DNA from: Nitratidesulfovibrio sp. SRB-5
Lineage (GTDB): Bacteria; Desulfobacterota; Desulfovibrionia; Desulfovibrionales; Desulfovibrionaceae
Reading direction: 5' to 3'
NCBI RefSeq assembly: GCF_019931275.1
Contig: NZ_JAIOTY010000001.1
Coordinates: forward strand, 744,001 to 808,000
DNA: 64,000 nucleotides
The notes beneath the pieces were generated by a model, which had not been told where the DNA came from, ran no database searches, and saw only the letters and a program-made list of their open reading frames with translations. Of this stretch, positions 22,525 to 31,747 are shown piece after piece. Position numbers and translations under genes: made by a program. Each line of letters begins with the position of its first letter. Positions within the stretch are counted from its first letter, which is position 1.

Positions 22525-24030
22525 ATGTCCGATACGTCCACCGCAATCGTTTCCCTGTCGCTGGCCGAAGTGCGCGACCGGCTGGCCCGGCGCGAACTGA
22601 CGGCGGAGCAGGTCACCGCCGCGTGCCTGGACCGCATCACGGCCACAGAGCCCGCCATTGCCGCGCTGCTCGTCATCAGAGGCGAGGGAGCCCTGGCCGA
22701 AGCCCGCGCGCTGGACGCCGCCGGGCCGGACCCGGCGAAGCCCCTGTGGGGCGTGCCGCTGACGGTCAAGGACGCCCTGACCACGGCGGGCACCCGCACC
22801 ACCTGCGGCTCGCGCATCCTGGGCGACTTCACCCCGCACTACGACGCCTTTGCCGTTGGCAGGTTGCGTGAGGCCGGTGCGGTGATCCTGGGCAAGACCA
22901 ACATGGACGAATTCGCCATGGGGTCATCCACAGAGAATTCCGCCTTCGGCCCCACCCGCAACCCGTGGAACGTGGCGCGCGTGCCGGGCGGTTCCAGCGG
23001 CGGTTCCGCCGCCAGCGTCGCCGCCGGGCAGTGCTTCGGGTCTCTCGGGACGGACACCGGCGGCTCCATTCGCCAGCCCGCATCCCTGTGCGGGTGCGTG
23101 GGCCTGAAGCCCACCTACGGTCGCGTGTCGCGCTTCGGGCTGGTGGCCTACGGCTCGTCGCTGGACCAGATCGGCCCGCTGACCCGCACCGTGGAGGACG
23201 CGGCCCTGCTGCTGTCGGTCATCGCCGGGCACGACCCGCGCGACGCCACCAGCGCCACCCTGCCCGTGGACGACTACATGGGCGCGCTGGCCTCCCGCAA
23301 GGATCTGTCCGGGGTGCGCATCGGCGTGCCGCGCGAATTCCGGGGCGAGGGCATCGACCCCGAGGTGTCCGCCGCCTGCGAGGCGGCGCTGGATACGGCC
23401 AGGGGCCTCGGCGCCACCATCGTGGACGTGGAACTGCCGCACACCCCCTACAGCATCGCGGCGTACTACATCATCGCCCCGGCAGAGGCCAGTTCCAACC
23501 TGGCCCGCTTCGACGGGGTGCGTTATGGCCGCCGGGCGGAAAGCCCGCGCGACCTGGCCGACCTGTACGTGCGCTCGCGCGCGGAAGGGTTTGGCGACGA
23601 GGTGCAGCGGCGCATCATGCTGGGCACCTACGTGCTGTCGTCCGGCTACTACGACGCCTACTACCGCAAGGCAGCGCAGGTGCGCCGCCTGATCCGCGAG
23701 GACTACGAGAAGGCCCTTTCCCGGTGCGACGTGCTGTGCGGCCCGGCATCGCCGGTAACGGCGTGGGGCCTTGGCGAACTGACCAGCGACCCGCTGAAGA
23801 TGTACATGATGGACGTGTTCACCCTGTCGCTGAACCTGGCGGGCCTGCCGGGCCTGTGCATTCCCGTGGGCATGGGCAGCCGTTCCGGCATGCCCGTGGG
23901 CTTGCAGATGCTGGGCAGGGCCTTTGGCGAGGGCGACCTGCTGGCGGCGGCCAACGTGCTGTCCGGCGCGCTGGGCGTGCCGGGGGTGGCACCCGCCATT
24001 TCAGCCGCCGCAGCCGGGACCGGCGCGTAA
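22525..24030 (+). CDS. gatA: Aspartyl/glutamyl-tRNA amidotransferase subunit A
   Basis: A 501-residue amidase-signature enzyme that releases ammonia from glutamine for GatB. The catalytic triad is visible: K82 (VKDAL), cis-Ser S157 (GGSSGGS) and nucleophile S181 (TGGSIRQP), with the spacings of known GatA. The frame extends upstream to 22279, but ATG 22525 with AAGGA nine bases before it matches the family N-terminus. Slightly longer than usual because of an Ala-rich tail. Confidence 0.97.
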   Translation: MSDTSTAIVSLSLAEVRDRLARRELTAEQVTAACLDRITATEPAIAALLVIRGEGALAEARALDAAGPDPAKPLWGVPLTVKDALTTAGTRTTCGSRILGDFTPHYDAFAVGRLREAGAVILGKTNMDEFAMGSSTENSAFGPTRNPWNVARVPGGSSGGSAASVAAGQCFGSLGTDTGGSIRQPASLCGCVGLKPTYGRVSRFGLVAYGSSLDQIGPLTRTVEDAALLLSVIAGHDPRDATSATLPVDDYMGALASRKDLSGVRIGVPREFRGEGIDPEVSAACEAALDTARGLGATIVDVELPHTPYSIAAYYIIAPAEASSNLARFDGVRYGRRAESPRDLADLYVRSRAEGFGDEVQRRIMLGTYVLSSGYYDAYYRKAAQVRRLIREDYEKALSRCDVLCGPASPVTAWGLGELTSDPLKMYMMDVFTLSLNLAGLPGLCIPVGMGSRSGMPVGLQMLGRAFGEGDLLAAANVLSGALGVPGVAPAISAAAAGTGA

Positions 24031-24075
24031 GCGCGCCCGGATGACCGCACCCCGTACCACGGCAGCGCACGCAGC

Positions 24076-25131
24076 ATGAAGATCGCCGTCGCACTCAGCG
24101 GAGGCACCGACAGCCTGTTCGCGCTCCTGCTTCTGCTGGAGCAGGGGCAGGACGTGTTCGGCCTGCATGCGCGCTTTCTGCCCCCGCGTGCCGAGCAGCC
24201 TTCGGGCAACCCGGACCCGGCCGAGGCCATCGGCTCCATGTGTGCCCGGCTTGGCGTGGACTTTCACGCCGTGGACCTGGCCGATGCCTTCGAAGAGGCG
24301 GTGGTGGCTCCGTTCATCGAGGAATACGTGGTGGGGCGCACGCCCAACCCCTGTGCCCGGTGCAACGCCACCATGAAGTTCGGCCTGCTGCTGGACGCCG
24401 CGCGCGCCCTTGGCGCGGCGCGCCTGGCCACGGGCCATTACGTGCGCCAGCTGCGCCACCCGCAATGGGGCATGACCCTGCAACGGGGGACGGACCCGGC
24501 CAAGGACCAGAGCTACTTCCTGTCACTGGTGGAGCGCGCCCGGCTGGAGCAGGCCGTGTTTCCGCTGGGCAACTGGCGCAAGGAGCAGGTGAAGGCCGAA
24601 CTGGTGAAGCGGAACATCGTGCCGCCGCTGCCGTCGGAAAGCCAGGAAATCTGCTTCGTGCCCGGTGACGACTACCGCGCCTTCCTGCGCGACCGGCAGG
24701 TACGCCTGCCCGGGCCCGGACCCATCGTGACCATGCGCGGTCGCAAGATCGGCAGCCACAAGGGTTTGTGGCAGTACACCGAGGGCCAGCGGCGCGGCCT
24801 GGGCATCGCCTGGGAAGAGCCGCTGTACGTGGTATCCAAGGACATGGAAAACAACGTGCTGCTGGTGGGCGGGCGCGAGCATCTGGCCGCGCGCGGCTGC
24901 CTGACCGAGGACGTGAACCTGCTGGTGGACCCCGCCGACTGGCCCGCCGAGATCAGCGTGCGCACCCGTTACCGGCAGGCTCCCCAGCCCGCGCGGGTAA
25001 CCGTGGGCGATACCGGCATGGCCGTGCGCTTCCGCGAGCCGCAAACCCCGCCCGCGCGGGGGCAGGTGGCGGCGGTGTACGATGCCGAAGGGCACGTGCT
25101 GGCGGGGGGCGTCATCCTGGGGCCTGTGTAG
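24076..25131 (+). CDS. mnmA: tRNA-specific 2-thiouridylase MnmA
   Basis: A 351-residue enzyme that thiolates U34 of Lys, Glu and Gln tRNAs. The PP-loop is SGGTDS (residues 8-13), with Thr where most members have Val. Catalytic cysteines are C93 (NPCARCN) and C193 (SQEICFV). The GSHKGLWQYTEGQRRGLGI block of the central domain is present. It follows gatA after 45 bp, a plausible tRNA-maturation pair, with no evident ribosome binding site of good strength. Confidence 0.95.
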   Translation: MKIAVALSGGTDSLFALLLLLEQGQDVFGLHARFLPPRAEQPSGNPDPAEAIGSMCARLGVDFHAVDLADAFEEAVVAPFIEEYVVGRTPNPCARCNATMKFGLLLDAARALGAARLATGHYVRQLRHPQWGMTLQRGTDPAKDQSYFLSLVERARLEQAVFPLGNWRKEQVKAELVKRNIVPPLPSESQEICFVPGDDYRAFLRDRQVRLPGPGPIVTMRGRKIGSHKGLWQYTEGQRRGLGIAWEEPLYVVSKDMENNVLLVGGREHLAARGCLTEDVNLLVDPADWPAEISVRTRYRQAPQPARVTVGDTGMAVRFREPQTPPARGQVAAVYDAEGHVLAGGVILGPV

Positions 25132-25317
25132 CCCCGGCAGTTTGGCTCCATGGCGTCCCGCGGGCGCACCGATCCTGCGGGTTCCTCCGGGTGCCTGCCC
25201 GGCCTCCAAGACCATGGCCCTGCATGCCCGCCACGGCGGTGGCGCCCCGTTCCTTCCTGCGCCCTTCCTCCCCCCGCCCTGTCTTCCGCCTGTCGGCCAC
25301 AGGTCGACCACCGGTTC

Positions 25318-26631
25318 CTACTGCGTCGTGCAGATGCTCTGCGACACGTTCAGGGCTTGCAGATAGCGGTGCGTCAGCAGTGACATGTCCAGCCCCAGTT
25401 CGGCGAAGCCCTGTGCGGCATCGCCAAAGTCTCCCCGTTCGTATGATTCCACCACGTGCAGCCAGTGAGCCAGCGCGCCGCGCCGCTCGATGAGCGCCTC
25501 GTCGATGTCGCTGCTGAGCCGGATGTCCGCCAGAATCGTTTCCATGGGCAGGCCCAGGATCGCGTCCAGCAGCGAAAACAACCCGGCCAGGTACAACCGG
25601 TCCGCCGGTGGCCCGCCCGTGGTGCTGTTGCGCAGGGCCTCGGCAAAGACGCCCCTGAACACCGACATGCGGATCAGTTCCGGCACGAACGGCCCCTTGG
25701 CGATGCCGGAAAGCAGGGCGGCGCACAGCCACCGGCGCAAGCCCGTCTCGCCCATGAGCCTGGCGGCGAACTCCACGGACGATACCCGCGAGCTGAAGGA
25801 AAAATGCGCGGAATTCAGGTAGCGCAACAGCCGGTAGGACAGCGAGACGTCGGCCCGGATGGCCTTGATGAGACGTGGCGTGGTGGTGCTGCCGGAAGCG
25901 AATATCTTGATGGTTTTCAGCCGCAGGGCCTGGGTGGTGCTGACCGTGCACCCGGAGGTCAGTTGCGGGCGCGACAGGAAGTACCCCTGAAACAGATGGC
26001 AGCCCAGCTTGCGGCAATATTCCAGGGTGGACTGGTCCTCGATCTTTTCGGCCACTACCCTGACGCCCGCCGCAAGCATTCTTTCCACGTCGCGTGCCAC
26101 GTCGGCGCGGGGCCTGCGCAGCACCTCCACTTTCACGTAGTCGGCCATCGGCAGCAGCGCGTCCGCCGGTCCGGCCCCTGCATAGTCGTCAAGGGCGATG
26201 GTGAAGCCGCGCCGCTTGAGCGCGGCCAGTTGCGCCAGAATGCCGGGCGTGGGCTGCGTGGTTTCCAGCACCTCGACGCAGGTGCGGGCCGGGTCGAGCA
26301 TGTTGGCAAGGCCGCTGAGCAGCAGGGATTCGTCGAAGTTGACGAACAGCATCCGGTTGTCGCCCAGGGTGTCCATGATCAGTGGCAGGCCGTCGATGAT
26401 GACCGATGCCGTGGCGACGGCATCGGAGAACGGCGGGCAATTGCTGGAGGGCCAGCATGCATTTCGGTACAACATTTCAAAGCCGAAGATATGCCCTGAA
26501 GCGTCGAAGATGGGCTGATGCGCGACCATGACGGGAGCACTGCCCGCTTTTGTTTGTGTCGTGTCATGGAGGAACGGTGCAGGTGCTGCGCTGTCGGGGG
26601 GGTGTGCCTCGTCGTTCTGGAATTTTTTCAT
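25318..26631 (-). CDS. EAL-HDOD (YuxH-type) signalling protein, probably not a phosphodiesterase
   Basis: About 437 residues. The N-terminal half is an EAL-like domain in which the signature reads FEMLYR and the metal-binding positions are altered (VEVLETTQ, then LDDYAG), the pattern of YuxH-like proteins that bind or sense rather than cut cyclic-di-GMP. The C-terminal half (from about residue 230) is an HDOD domain (SLSYRLLRYLNSAHFSFSSRVSS and GLFSLLDAILGLPM are typical). The start is uncertain: ATG 26631 has a weak GGA nine bases upstream, and an in-frame ATG at 26673 has none. Monocistronic, facing mnmA. Confidence 0.85.
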   Translation of the reverse strand: MKKFQNDEAHPPDSAAPAPFLHDTTQTKAGSAPVMVAHQPIFDASGHIFGFEMLYRNACWPSSNCPPFSDAVATASVIIDGLPLIMDTLGDNRMLFVNFDESLLLSGLANMLDPARTCVEVLETTQPTPGILAQLAALKRRGFTIALDDYAGAGPADALLPMADYVKVEVLRRPRADVARDVERMLAAGVRVVAEKIEDQSTLEYCRKLGCHLFQGYFLSRPQLTSGCTVSTTQALRLKTIKIFASGSTTTPRLIKAIRADVSLSYRLLRYLNSAHFSFSSRVSSVEFAARLMGETGLRRWLCAALLSGIAKGPFVPELIRMSVFRGVFAEALRNSTTGGPPADRLYLAGLFSLLDAILGLPMETILADIRLSSDIDEALIERRGALAHWLHVVESYERGDFGDAAQGFAELGLDMSLLTHRYLQALNVSQSICTTQ

Positions 26632-27030
26632 GTGGCGTCCATGCGTGCGTTCTGTAGTGATGGGAACCCACATGAACTATCCAGAATTCGTGTCGGTCGA
26701 CAGTCGGGCTCACCCCCACGAATAGCTGTGTGTACGCGCGATCATTGGAGAGGACGGCAGGAAACCTGGAGCGGGTGACAGCAGGAGAAGGTATGGTGAA
26801 GGTAGCGTTGGCTCGGGGTGAGGTAGGGGGCGTGGGGCCAGGAATGGGGGGCTGGCATGGGGGCGCGGCGATAGCGCCCGGGCAAAGGGGGGCTGGCGGG
26901 CGCCGGGCACGGCCAAATCAGGACGCCCACGCCTGGGCCTGCACGGGCGTATCCCTGGTGTGCGGCGTGCCGCCCCAAGGAGCGGACGTTTGAAGATGAA
27001 TGTCGGGCTGGCAGGCGGGGAAAGGGAGGA
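26632..27030. other. Gene-free stretch
   Basis: 399 bp between two minus-strand genes. G-rich frames are open here but lack ribosome binding sites and protein-like composition. I see no repeat or clear promoter. Confidence 0.4.
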
Positions 27031-27468
27031 TCAGCAACGCTTGGGCAGGGACATGACCGATGGATGGGCATCCGGGTGGCTGGCGGTGGCGGCCAGCACG
27101 CGCGGCGTGGCCACGGAGCTGAGTGCCCCGCGCAGCACGTCTGTATCCAGCGGTTTGGGCAGCACGGCGTCCGCGCCCATGAGGTGGGCGGTGCGGATGG
27201 CCGATTCCATGTCCATGACCGGGGTGCCTCCGGACATGGCGATGACCTTCACCCCCGGAAACTCGCGGCGCAATTGCGCGATGGTGGCCAGGCCATCCTG
27301 TTCGGGCATGATGATGTCGGTAATAACCACGTCTGCCGGGGTCATGCGCTGGCAGGTCATGCATGTTCGGCCGTTGTCCGCCGTTGCCACCTCGTGCCCC
27401 CAACTGCACAGCAGGGCTTCGAGAAAGCACAGCGTCACGGCATCATCGTCCACGACCAGTATCCGCAC
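27031..27468 (-). CDS. Stand-alone receiver-domain response regulator
   Basis: A 145-residue CheY-like receiver. The acidic pocket is D7-D9, the phospho-acceptor D51 lies in VVITDIIMPEQDG, the switch residue is in IAMSGG, and the conserved Lys is in VLPKP. No output domain follows; the tail (residues 122-145) is Ser/His/Pro-rich. GTG 27468 with GGAGG five bases upstream is the likely start. The frame continues to 27570 but with a composition unlike a receiver. The partner kinase is not obvious. Confidence 0.85.
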   Translation of the reverse strand: MRILVVDDDAVTLCFLEALLCSWGHEVATADNGRTCMTCQRMTPADVVITDIIMPEQDGLATIAQLRREFPGVKVIAMSGGTPVMDMESAIRTAHLMGADAVLPKPLDTDVLRGALSSVATPRVLAATASHPDAHPSVMSLPKRC

Positions 27469-27669
27469 CTTGGCCTCCAGTGGGCTGCGGGACGGCCCGC
27501 AGCAGGGTGATGGCGCGCCGGGTGGCGCGCAGATGCTTGCCTGTGGCCGGGCGATTTCGCCCGCCACCACATGGCAGCATACGAACGCAAGCCCGCAAAT
27601 GCCAATGACCAGCCTGAACGGGTCAGGACGGGGCAGGACGGGCCGATACAGGCAACCCGGTGGATGCCG

Positions 27670-27966
27670 CTAACGTTCGGCGGACATGCGCAGGGGCAGC
27701 AGGGGGCGATGGATTTCCGCGCCGCCCGCCTCGGGTTCCAGCCGGTAGCCCAGTTGCCGCGCCATGTATTCCAACGGTCTGATGTTGCCGGTGTGCTTCA
27801 TGATTTCAAGCAGCGTTTCCACGCCCAGCTTGGCCCCGGTATCGTACGGGTTTATCTCGCGCAGCAGGGTGGAGTAGGGCTTGCCTATTTCCTTGGCCAG
27901 CGCCTTGGCCGGGGTGGGGCTGTCCAGCACGATGCCGTGGACGATCTTGGTCAGTTCGGAAAGCAT
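27670..27966 (-). CDS. Phage CII-like regulatory protein (CP76/PF06892 type)
   Basis: A 98-residue protein resembling the phage regulatory CII family: an N-terminal helix-turn-helix (SPTPAKALAKEIGKPYSTLLREINPYD) and the typical LGVETLLEIMKHTGNIRPLEYMARQLGY. AGGAG precedes ATG 27966 at eight bases. The upstream 180 bp (27967-28146) is the most AT-rich in the window and probably carries its promoter. It stands next to the sigma54 regulator gene with no other phage genes, so it is either domesticated or a prophage relic. Confidence 0.8.
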   Translation of the reverse strand: MLSELTKIVHGIVLDSPTPAKALAKEIGKPYSTLLREINPYDTGAKLGVETLLEIMKHTGNIRPLEYMARQLGYRLEPEAGGAEIHRPLLPLRMSAER

Positions 27967-28146
27967 GAGCGGTCTCCTGGTTGATAATCTGGAGCGACAC
28001 ACTCACGCCTTATCAAAAGTCATACCGCAGTGTTATTTTTAATGATTAGTCAATAATAAATGCATGTTGAATGATGGTTGAGCAGTTGCGTGGCGAGATG
28101 GTTGCGTAATTTTTTAGATTACTTTGTCTTGTAAAAATTTACACTG
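27967..28146. promoter_or_regulatory. AT-rich control region upstream of the CII-like gene
   Basis: Clearly lower GC than its surroundings. It contains small AT-rich inverted repeats (GTAATTTTTTAGATTAC, 28106-28122, and GTAAAAATTTAC, 28131-28142) near the 3' end of the sigma54 regulator gene. Confidence 0.45.
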
Positions 28147-29790
28147 TCATTTTTTGCTGGACAAATCGTCATCCACCCATTGGCGCATCACCCCGTGCTT
28201 GCGCAACAGCGCGTACAACCGTTGGCGGGACAGCCCGGCCATGCGGGCTGCCTTTGTGATGTTGCCCTCGCTGGCCAGCAGCAGATGGTGCAGGTAGCCC
28301 TTTTCAACACTGCCAAGGGCGGCATTGCGGTAGTCCCTCCAGACCCGGGGATGGGTGTGGTGCTGGCCGGGCGCGCCGCACGACGGCTGAAGCCCGGGGG
28401 GGAATTCGGCGGGGCAGGGCAGGCCCTGTATTCCCCCGGCGATGCCGGGGCAGATGTCGGGCGGCAGGCCGCCATCAGGCGCCGCCGGGTAAGCCATGCA
28501 GGGCTTGCCCGGCGCAAATCCGCCTGGTCCCCATTGGCCTCCCTGCCCGGCGTTGCCTGCCAGTGCGGCAGCCGCCGCACTGGCCGCGCCGGTCGCATTG
28601 GCCCCGGCTCCGGGCGCCAGCCTGTGGCGCACCATGCGGGCGCGCAGCGGCACGGGCAGGTGCTCCAGTTGCACCACCGGTTCCTCGTGGGCCAGCAGCA
28701 GCGCCCCCTCCACCACGTTGACCAGTTCGCGCACGTTGCCGGGCCAGTCGTGCGCGGCCAGGGCCTCGTACACGTCCGGCTCGAAGCCCTTGGCGCCGAT
28801 GCCGTCGCGGCGGCAGATGCGTTCCGCGTGGGTGGCGACCAGTTCGCGGATGTCCTCCTTGCGTTCGCGCAGGGGGGGCAGTTGCAGTTCCACGGCTTGC
28901 AGGCGGAACAGCAGATCCTTGCGAAAGGTACCGCGCTCGGCCATGTCCGGCAGGTTGCGGTTGGTGGCTGCCACCAGGCGGAAGTCGCTTTCCACCTCTT
29001 CCTTGCTGCCGATGGGCCGGAACCGCCGCTCTTGGAGCACGCGCAGAAAGGCCTTTTGCTGGGCCAGGGGCAGTTCGCCCACCTCGTCCAGAAACAGGGT
29101 GCCCCCGTGCGCCTGGCGGATGAGCCCGGCGCGCGATTCCATGGCGCCGGTGAAGGCCCCGCGCTGGTAGCCGAACAGTTCGCTGTGCAGCAGGGAGCGC
29201 GACAGGGCCGCGCAGTCCAGGGTGATGAACGGGCCGGAGGCGCGGCGGCTGTTGCGATGCAGGGCCCGCGCGAACAGTTCCTTGCCGGTGCCCGTTTCTC
29301 CGGTAACGAGCACGGCGGCATCGCCCATGGCCGCCTCGGCCAGCCGCTCCAGACAGGCGGCCAGACGCTGGCTGGCGCCCACGATGCCCCCCGTGTCCAG
29401 CGGACGGCGCAACTGGCGGGTTTGCCGGTTGCGGTGGCGCAGGGCGCGGTCCAGGGTGAAGCGCATCTGCTCCAGCGAGGCGGGCTTTTCCACGTAGTCC
29501 CACGCCCCGTCGGTGATGGCCAGTTCCGCGCCGTCCGGGTCGCCCGCGGCGGTGACGATGATGATCTCCGGCGGGCTGGCCATGTGGCGCAGCCGGGGCA
29601 GCATGTCCAGCCCGTTGCCGTCGGGCAGGCGCACGTCCAGGAATACGGCGTCGAACACGTCGCGCTCCAGCAGGCGGGCGCCGTCCGCCAGCGAGTGGGC
29701 GGCGGACGAGGCGTGTCCCTCCATCTCCATGGCCGAGCGCAGCATTTCGCAGAACAGTTCGTCGTCGTCGATGATGAGCACATTGGCCAT
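28147..29790 (-). CDS. Sigma54-dependent response regulator (NtrC family)
   Basis: A 547-residue activator. Receiver domain with phospho-acceptor D52 (FLDVRLPDG); AAA+ domain with Walker A GETGTGKE, the sigma54-contact loop GAFTGA, Walker B GGTLFLDEVGELPL and the arginine-finger region; and a Fis-type helix-turn-helix at the C-terminus (GNITKAARMAGLSRQRLYALL). Between AAA+ and Fis domains lies a Gly/Ala/Pro-rich linker of about 100 residues, much longer than usual. It is transcribed with the histidine kinase just upstream (20-bp gap), a likely two-component pair. Target genes are unknown. Confidence 0.93.
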   Translation of the reverse strand: MANVLIIDDDELFCEMLRSAMEMEGHASSAAHSLADGARLLERDVFDAVFLDVRLPDGNGLDMLPRLRHMASPPEIIIVTAAGDPDGAELAITDGAWDYVEKPASLEQMRFTLDRALRHRNRQTRQLRRPLDTGGIVGASQRLAACLERLAEAAMGDAAVLVTGETGTGKELFARALHRNSRRASGPFITLDCAALSRSLLHSELFGYQRGAFTGAMESRAGLIRQAHGGTLFLDEVGELPLAQQKAFLRVLQERRFRPIGSKEEVESDFRLVAATNRNLPDMAERGTFRKDLLFRLQAVELQLPPLRERKEDIRELVATHAERICRRDGIGAKGFEPDVYEALAAHDWPGNVRELVNVVEGALLLAHEEPVVQLEHLPVPLRARMVRHRLAPGAGANATGAASAAAAALAGNAGQGGQWGPGGFAPGKPCMAYPAAPDGGLPPDICPGIAGGIQGLPCPAEFPPGLQPSCGAPGQHHTHPRVWRDYRNAALGSVEKGYLHHLLLASEGNITKAARMAGLSRQRLYALLRKHGVMRQWVDDDLSSKK

Positions 29791-29809
29791 GCGTCAGGCT
29801 CCTGCGGAC

Positions 29810-31453
29810 TCAGTCGGCCACGGGCAGCAGGATGTCCACCATGCAGCCCAGGCCCGGCCCCGCCGTGATGTCCAGCCGCCCGCCATGGGCCCGCACGATG
29901 CCCGCGGCGCGGGCCAGTCCGCGCCCCTTGCCCTCGTGCCGGGCCTTGGTGGAAAAATAGGGGTCGCGCATGCGGCACAAGGTGTCCGCATCCATGCCCT
30001 TGCCGGTGTCGCGCACGCGCACGCGCACCCAACGGCCGGGAAGGCGGGGTGAGGGCGGAGCCAAGGTGGTTTCCACCAGGACGCGCCCGGCGGGGGGGGC
30101 GGCGTCGGGGGGCGGAGGCACGGGATGGGCCTGATGCACAGGGAGAACAGGGCGAACCGGCGATGCCGGGGAAGCACTGCCCGCGCCGACCGGCGATTGC
30201 GTGGCGCGCGGCTGGTCCTGATTCGTGCCCTGAATTGCCCAAGCGGCGTTACGCCATATCTCGGCAAAGGCTTCGCGCAGGCGGGCGGCATCCACGCGCA
30301 CTGGCGGCAGCCGGTCGGGGCGGGGAGCCTGCCCGGGAGTGCCGGGCTGGCCGGTGCCGACCGGTGAGGACTGGGCAGATGGGCCAGGTGGGCCAGATGG
30401 ACCGGACGGGCCAGATGAGCCAGACGGGCCGGACGGGGAGTGCCGTTCCTGAGGCAGGCCGCAGGATACGGCCCATCGGACGTCGGGTGGCAGTTCGCCC
30501 GCCAGTTCCGCGCACCATGCGGTGACAAGGGCGTGCAGGTCGACCGGTTCCGCGTTCAGGTCCATCCGTCCGGCAACGGACTGGGCAAACGCAATGACAT
30601 CGCGGGCGCGTTGGCAGCCCAGCACGATGTTGTCGAGGCTGCGCAGCACCATGGGGTCGGCGGCGTGCGGCGTGACGGGCGCGGCGTGCAGCCGCGAGAT
30701 GGCGATTTCCGCGAAGCCGAGGATGGAGGCCACCACGTTGCCGAAGTCGTGCGCCAGGCCCACGGACAGCGCATCCAGCGCCTGGCGCAGGTGAGCGTCC
30801 GGCACCGGAAGGGGCGTGGGCGTCGGGGGGGCGGTATCGCGGAACTGGCTGTCCTGACCGGCAGGGCCGCCATGACAGGCCGGGGCAGGATGTCTTGCCG
30901 GAGGCGGCCCGTCAGGCAGACCGGGACCGTCAGGCAGACTGGGCCCGTCAGGCAGACCGGGCCCGGAAGTGGGGACTGGCCGGTCTGGAATATCCGGCCA
31001 GTCTGGAAGGTCGGGGGCGCGCAGTTGCAGCAGCACCCCGGCGCGGCCATGGGACGCAGGGGGGGAGCTGCCCACGGCGGCAGGGTCGCGCGGGTCTCGC
31101 AGGGCGGGGCAACCGGGTATGGCCCGGACCTCGGCGGAGGACAAGGTGCGCACCAGCATGCCCCCCCGCACGTCAGCGGGGCGTGCCCCTGCCGCGTATG
31201 TCCGCCCCTTGCCCGCGGTGTCGTGCGGATTGGGCAGGTCATGCAGGGCGGGTGGAAGGTCCAGCAGCCAGTGCCACCCCGCACAGGGGGGGCAGTTTTC
31301 GGACAGGGGCAACAGGTCGTGCAGCATGGCGCCGGGCGGGGGCGACACAAGCCCCAGAGCGCGCAGGAACAGCCCGCTCATGCCGAGCACGCGGCCCGAG
31401 GGGGCCACTGCGCAAAGGCCGGTTCCGGCATGGTCGTGCAGCAGGCGTGTCAT
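29810..31453 (-). CDS. Histidine kinase with collagen-like repeat segments
   Basis: About 547 residues. There are no clear membrane helices. A PAS-like N-terminus (GLCAVAPSGRVLGMSGLFLRAL) is followed by a Pro/Gly/Asp-rich stretch, then the H-box LSVGLAHDFGNVVAS and an HATPase_c domain (RNAAWAI, DTGKGMDADTL, KGRGLARAAGIVRAHGG). The kinase domain is broken by low-complexity inserts, including GPSGSSGPSGPSGPPGPS between H-box and N-box. Inserts are coded by 9- and 18-bp repeats. ATG 31453 has GGAA six bases upstream. Probable partner of the sigma54 regulator downstream. Confidence 0.85.
   Translation of the reverse strand: MTRLLHDHAGTGLCAVAPSGRVLGMSGLFLRALGLVSPPPGAMLHDLLPLSENCPPCAGWHWLLDLPPALHDLPNPHDTAGKGRTYAAGARPADVRGGMLVRTLSSAEVRAIPGCPALRDPRDPAAVGSSPPASHGRAGVLLQLRAPDLPDWPDIPDRPVPTSGPGLPDGPSLPDGPGLPDGPPPARHPAPACHGGPAGQDSQFRDTAPPTPTPLPVPDAHLRQALDALSVGLAHDFGNVVASILGFAEIAISRLHAAPVTPHAADPMVLRSLDNIVLGCQRARDVIAFAQSVAGRMDLNAEPVDLHALVTAWCAELAGELPPDVRWAVSCGLPQERHSPSGPSGSSGPSGPSGPPGPSAQSSPVGTGQPGTPGQAPRPDRLPPVRVDAARLREAFAEIWRNAAWAIQGTNQDQPRATQSPVGAGSASPASPVRPVLPVHQAHPVPPPPDAAPPAGRVLVETTLAPPSPRLPGRWVRVRVRDTGKGMDADTLCRMRDPYFSTKARHEGKGRGLARAAGIVRAHGGRLDITAGPGLGCMVDILLPVAD
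30378..30440. repeat. 9-bp tandem repeat in the kinase gene
   Basis: Seven diverged copies of GATGGGCCA/GACGGGCCG type. On the coding strand they give Gly-Pro-Ser collagen-like triplets between the H-box and ATPase regions. Confidence 0.85.
30910..30963. repeat. 18-bp tandem repeat, three copies, in the kinase gene
   Basis: Units at 30910, 30928 and 30946 beginning CGTCAGGCAGAC. They encode LPDGPx repeats in the linker before the H-box. Confidence 0.9.
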
Positions 31454-31747
31454 GTGCTTCCCGCGTCCAAAGGATGCGGCGGGGAATCCGCCGGGGTTTC
31501 CATGGTGGCCCCATACTGCGCAAAGTTGCGCTGCAAGGCAATGGGCCTGGGCGCGGAACCTGCGGGACGCACGGGGAAACCACGCGCCCGGCGGCGACTG
31601 CGGGTTGCCGGAGAGGCTGCCCTCCACTGCCGGTGGATGACGCTTCTGCCGGATGAACCATCATACGGATGGTTGTCCGGCAAAGTCTGACTGTGGGCGT
31701 CTGCCCGGCAGGCGCCCCGGCAGCAGGGGGAAAGGGCTGGCTCCCCG

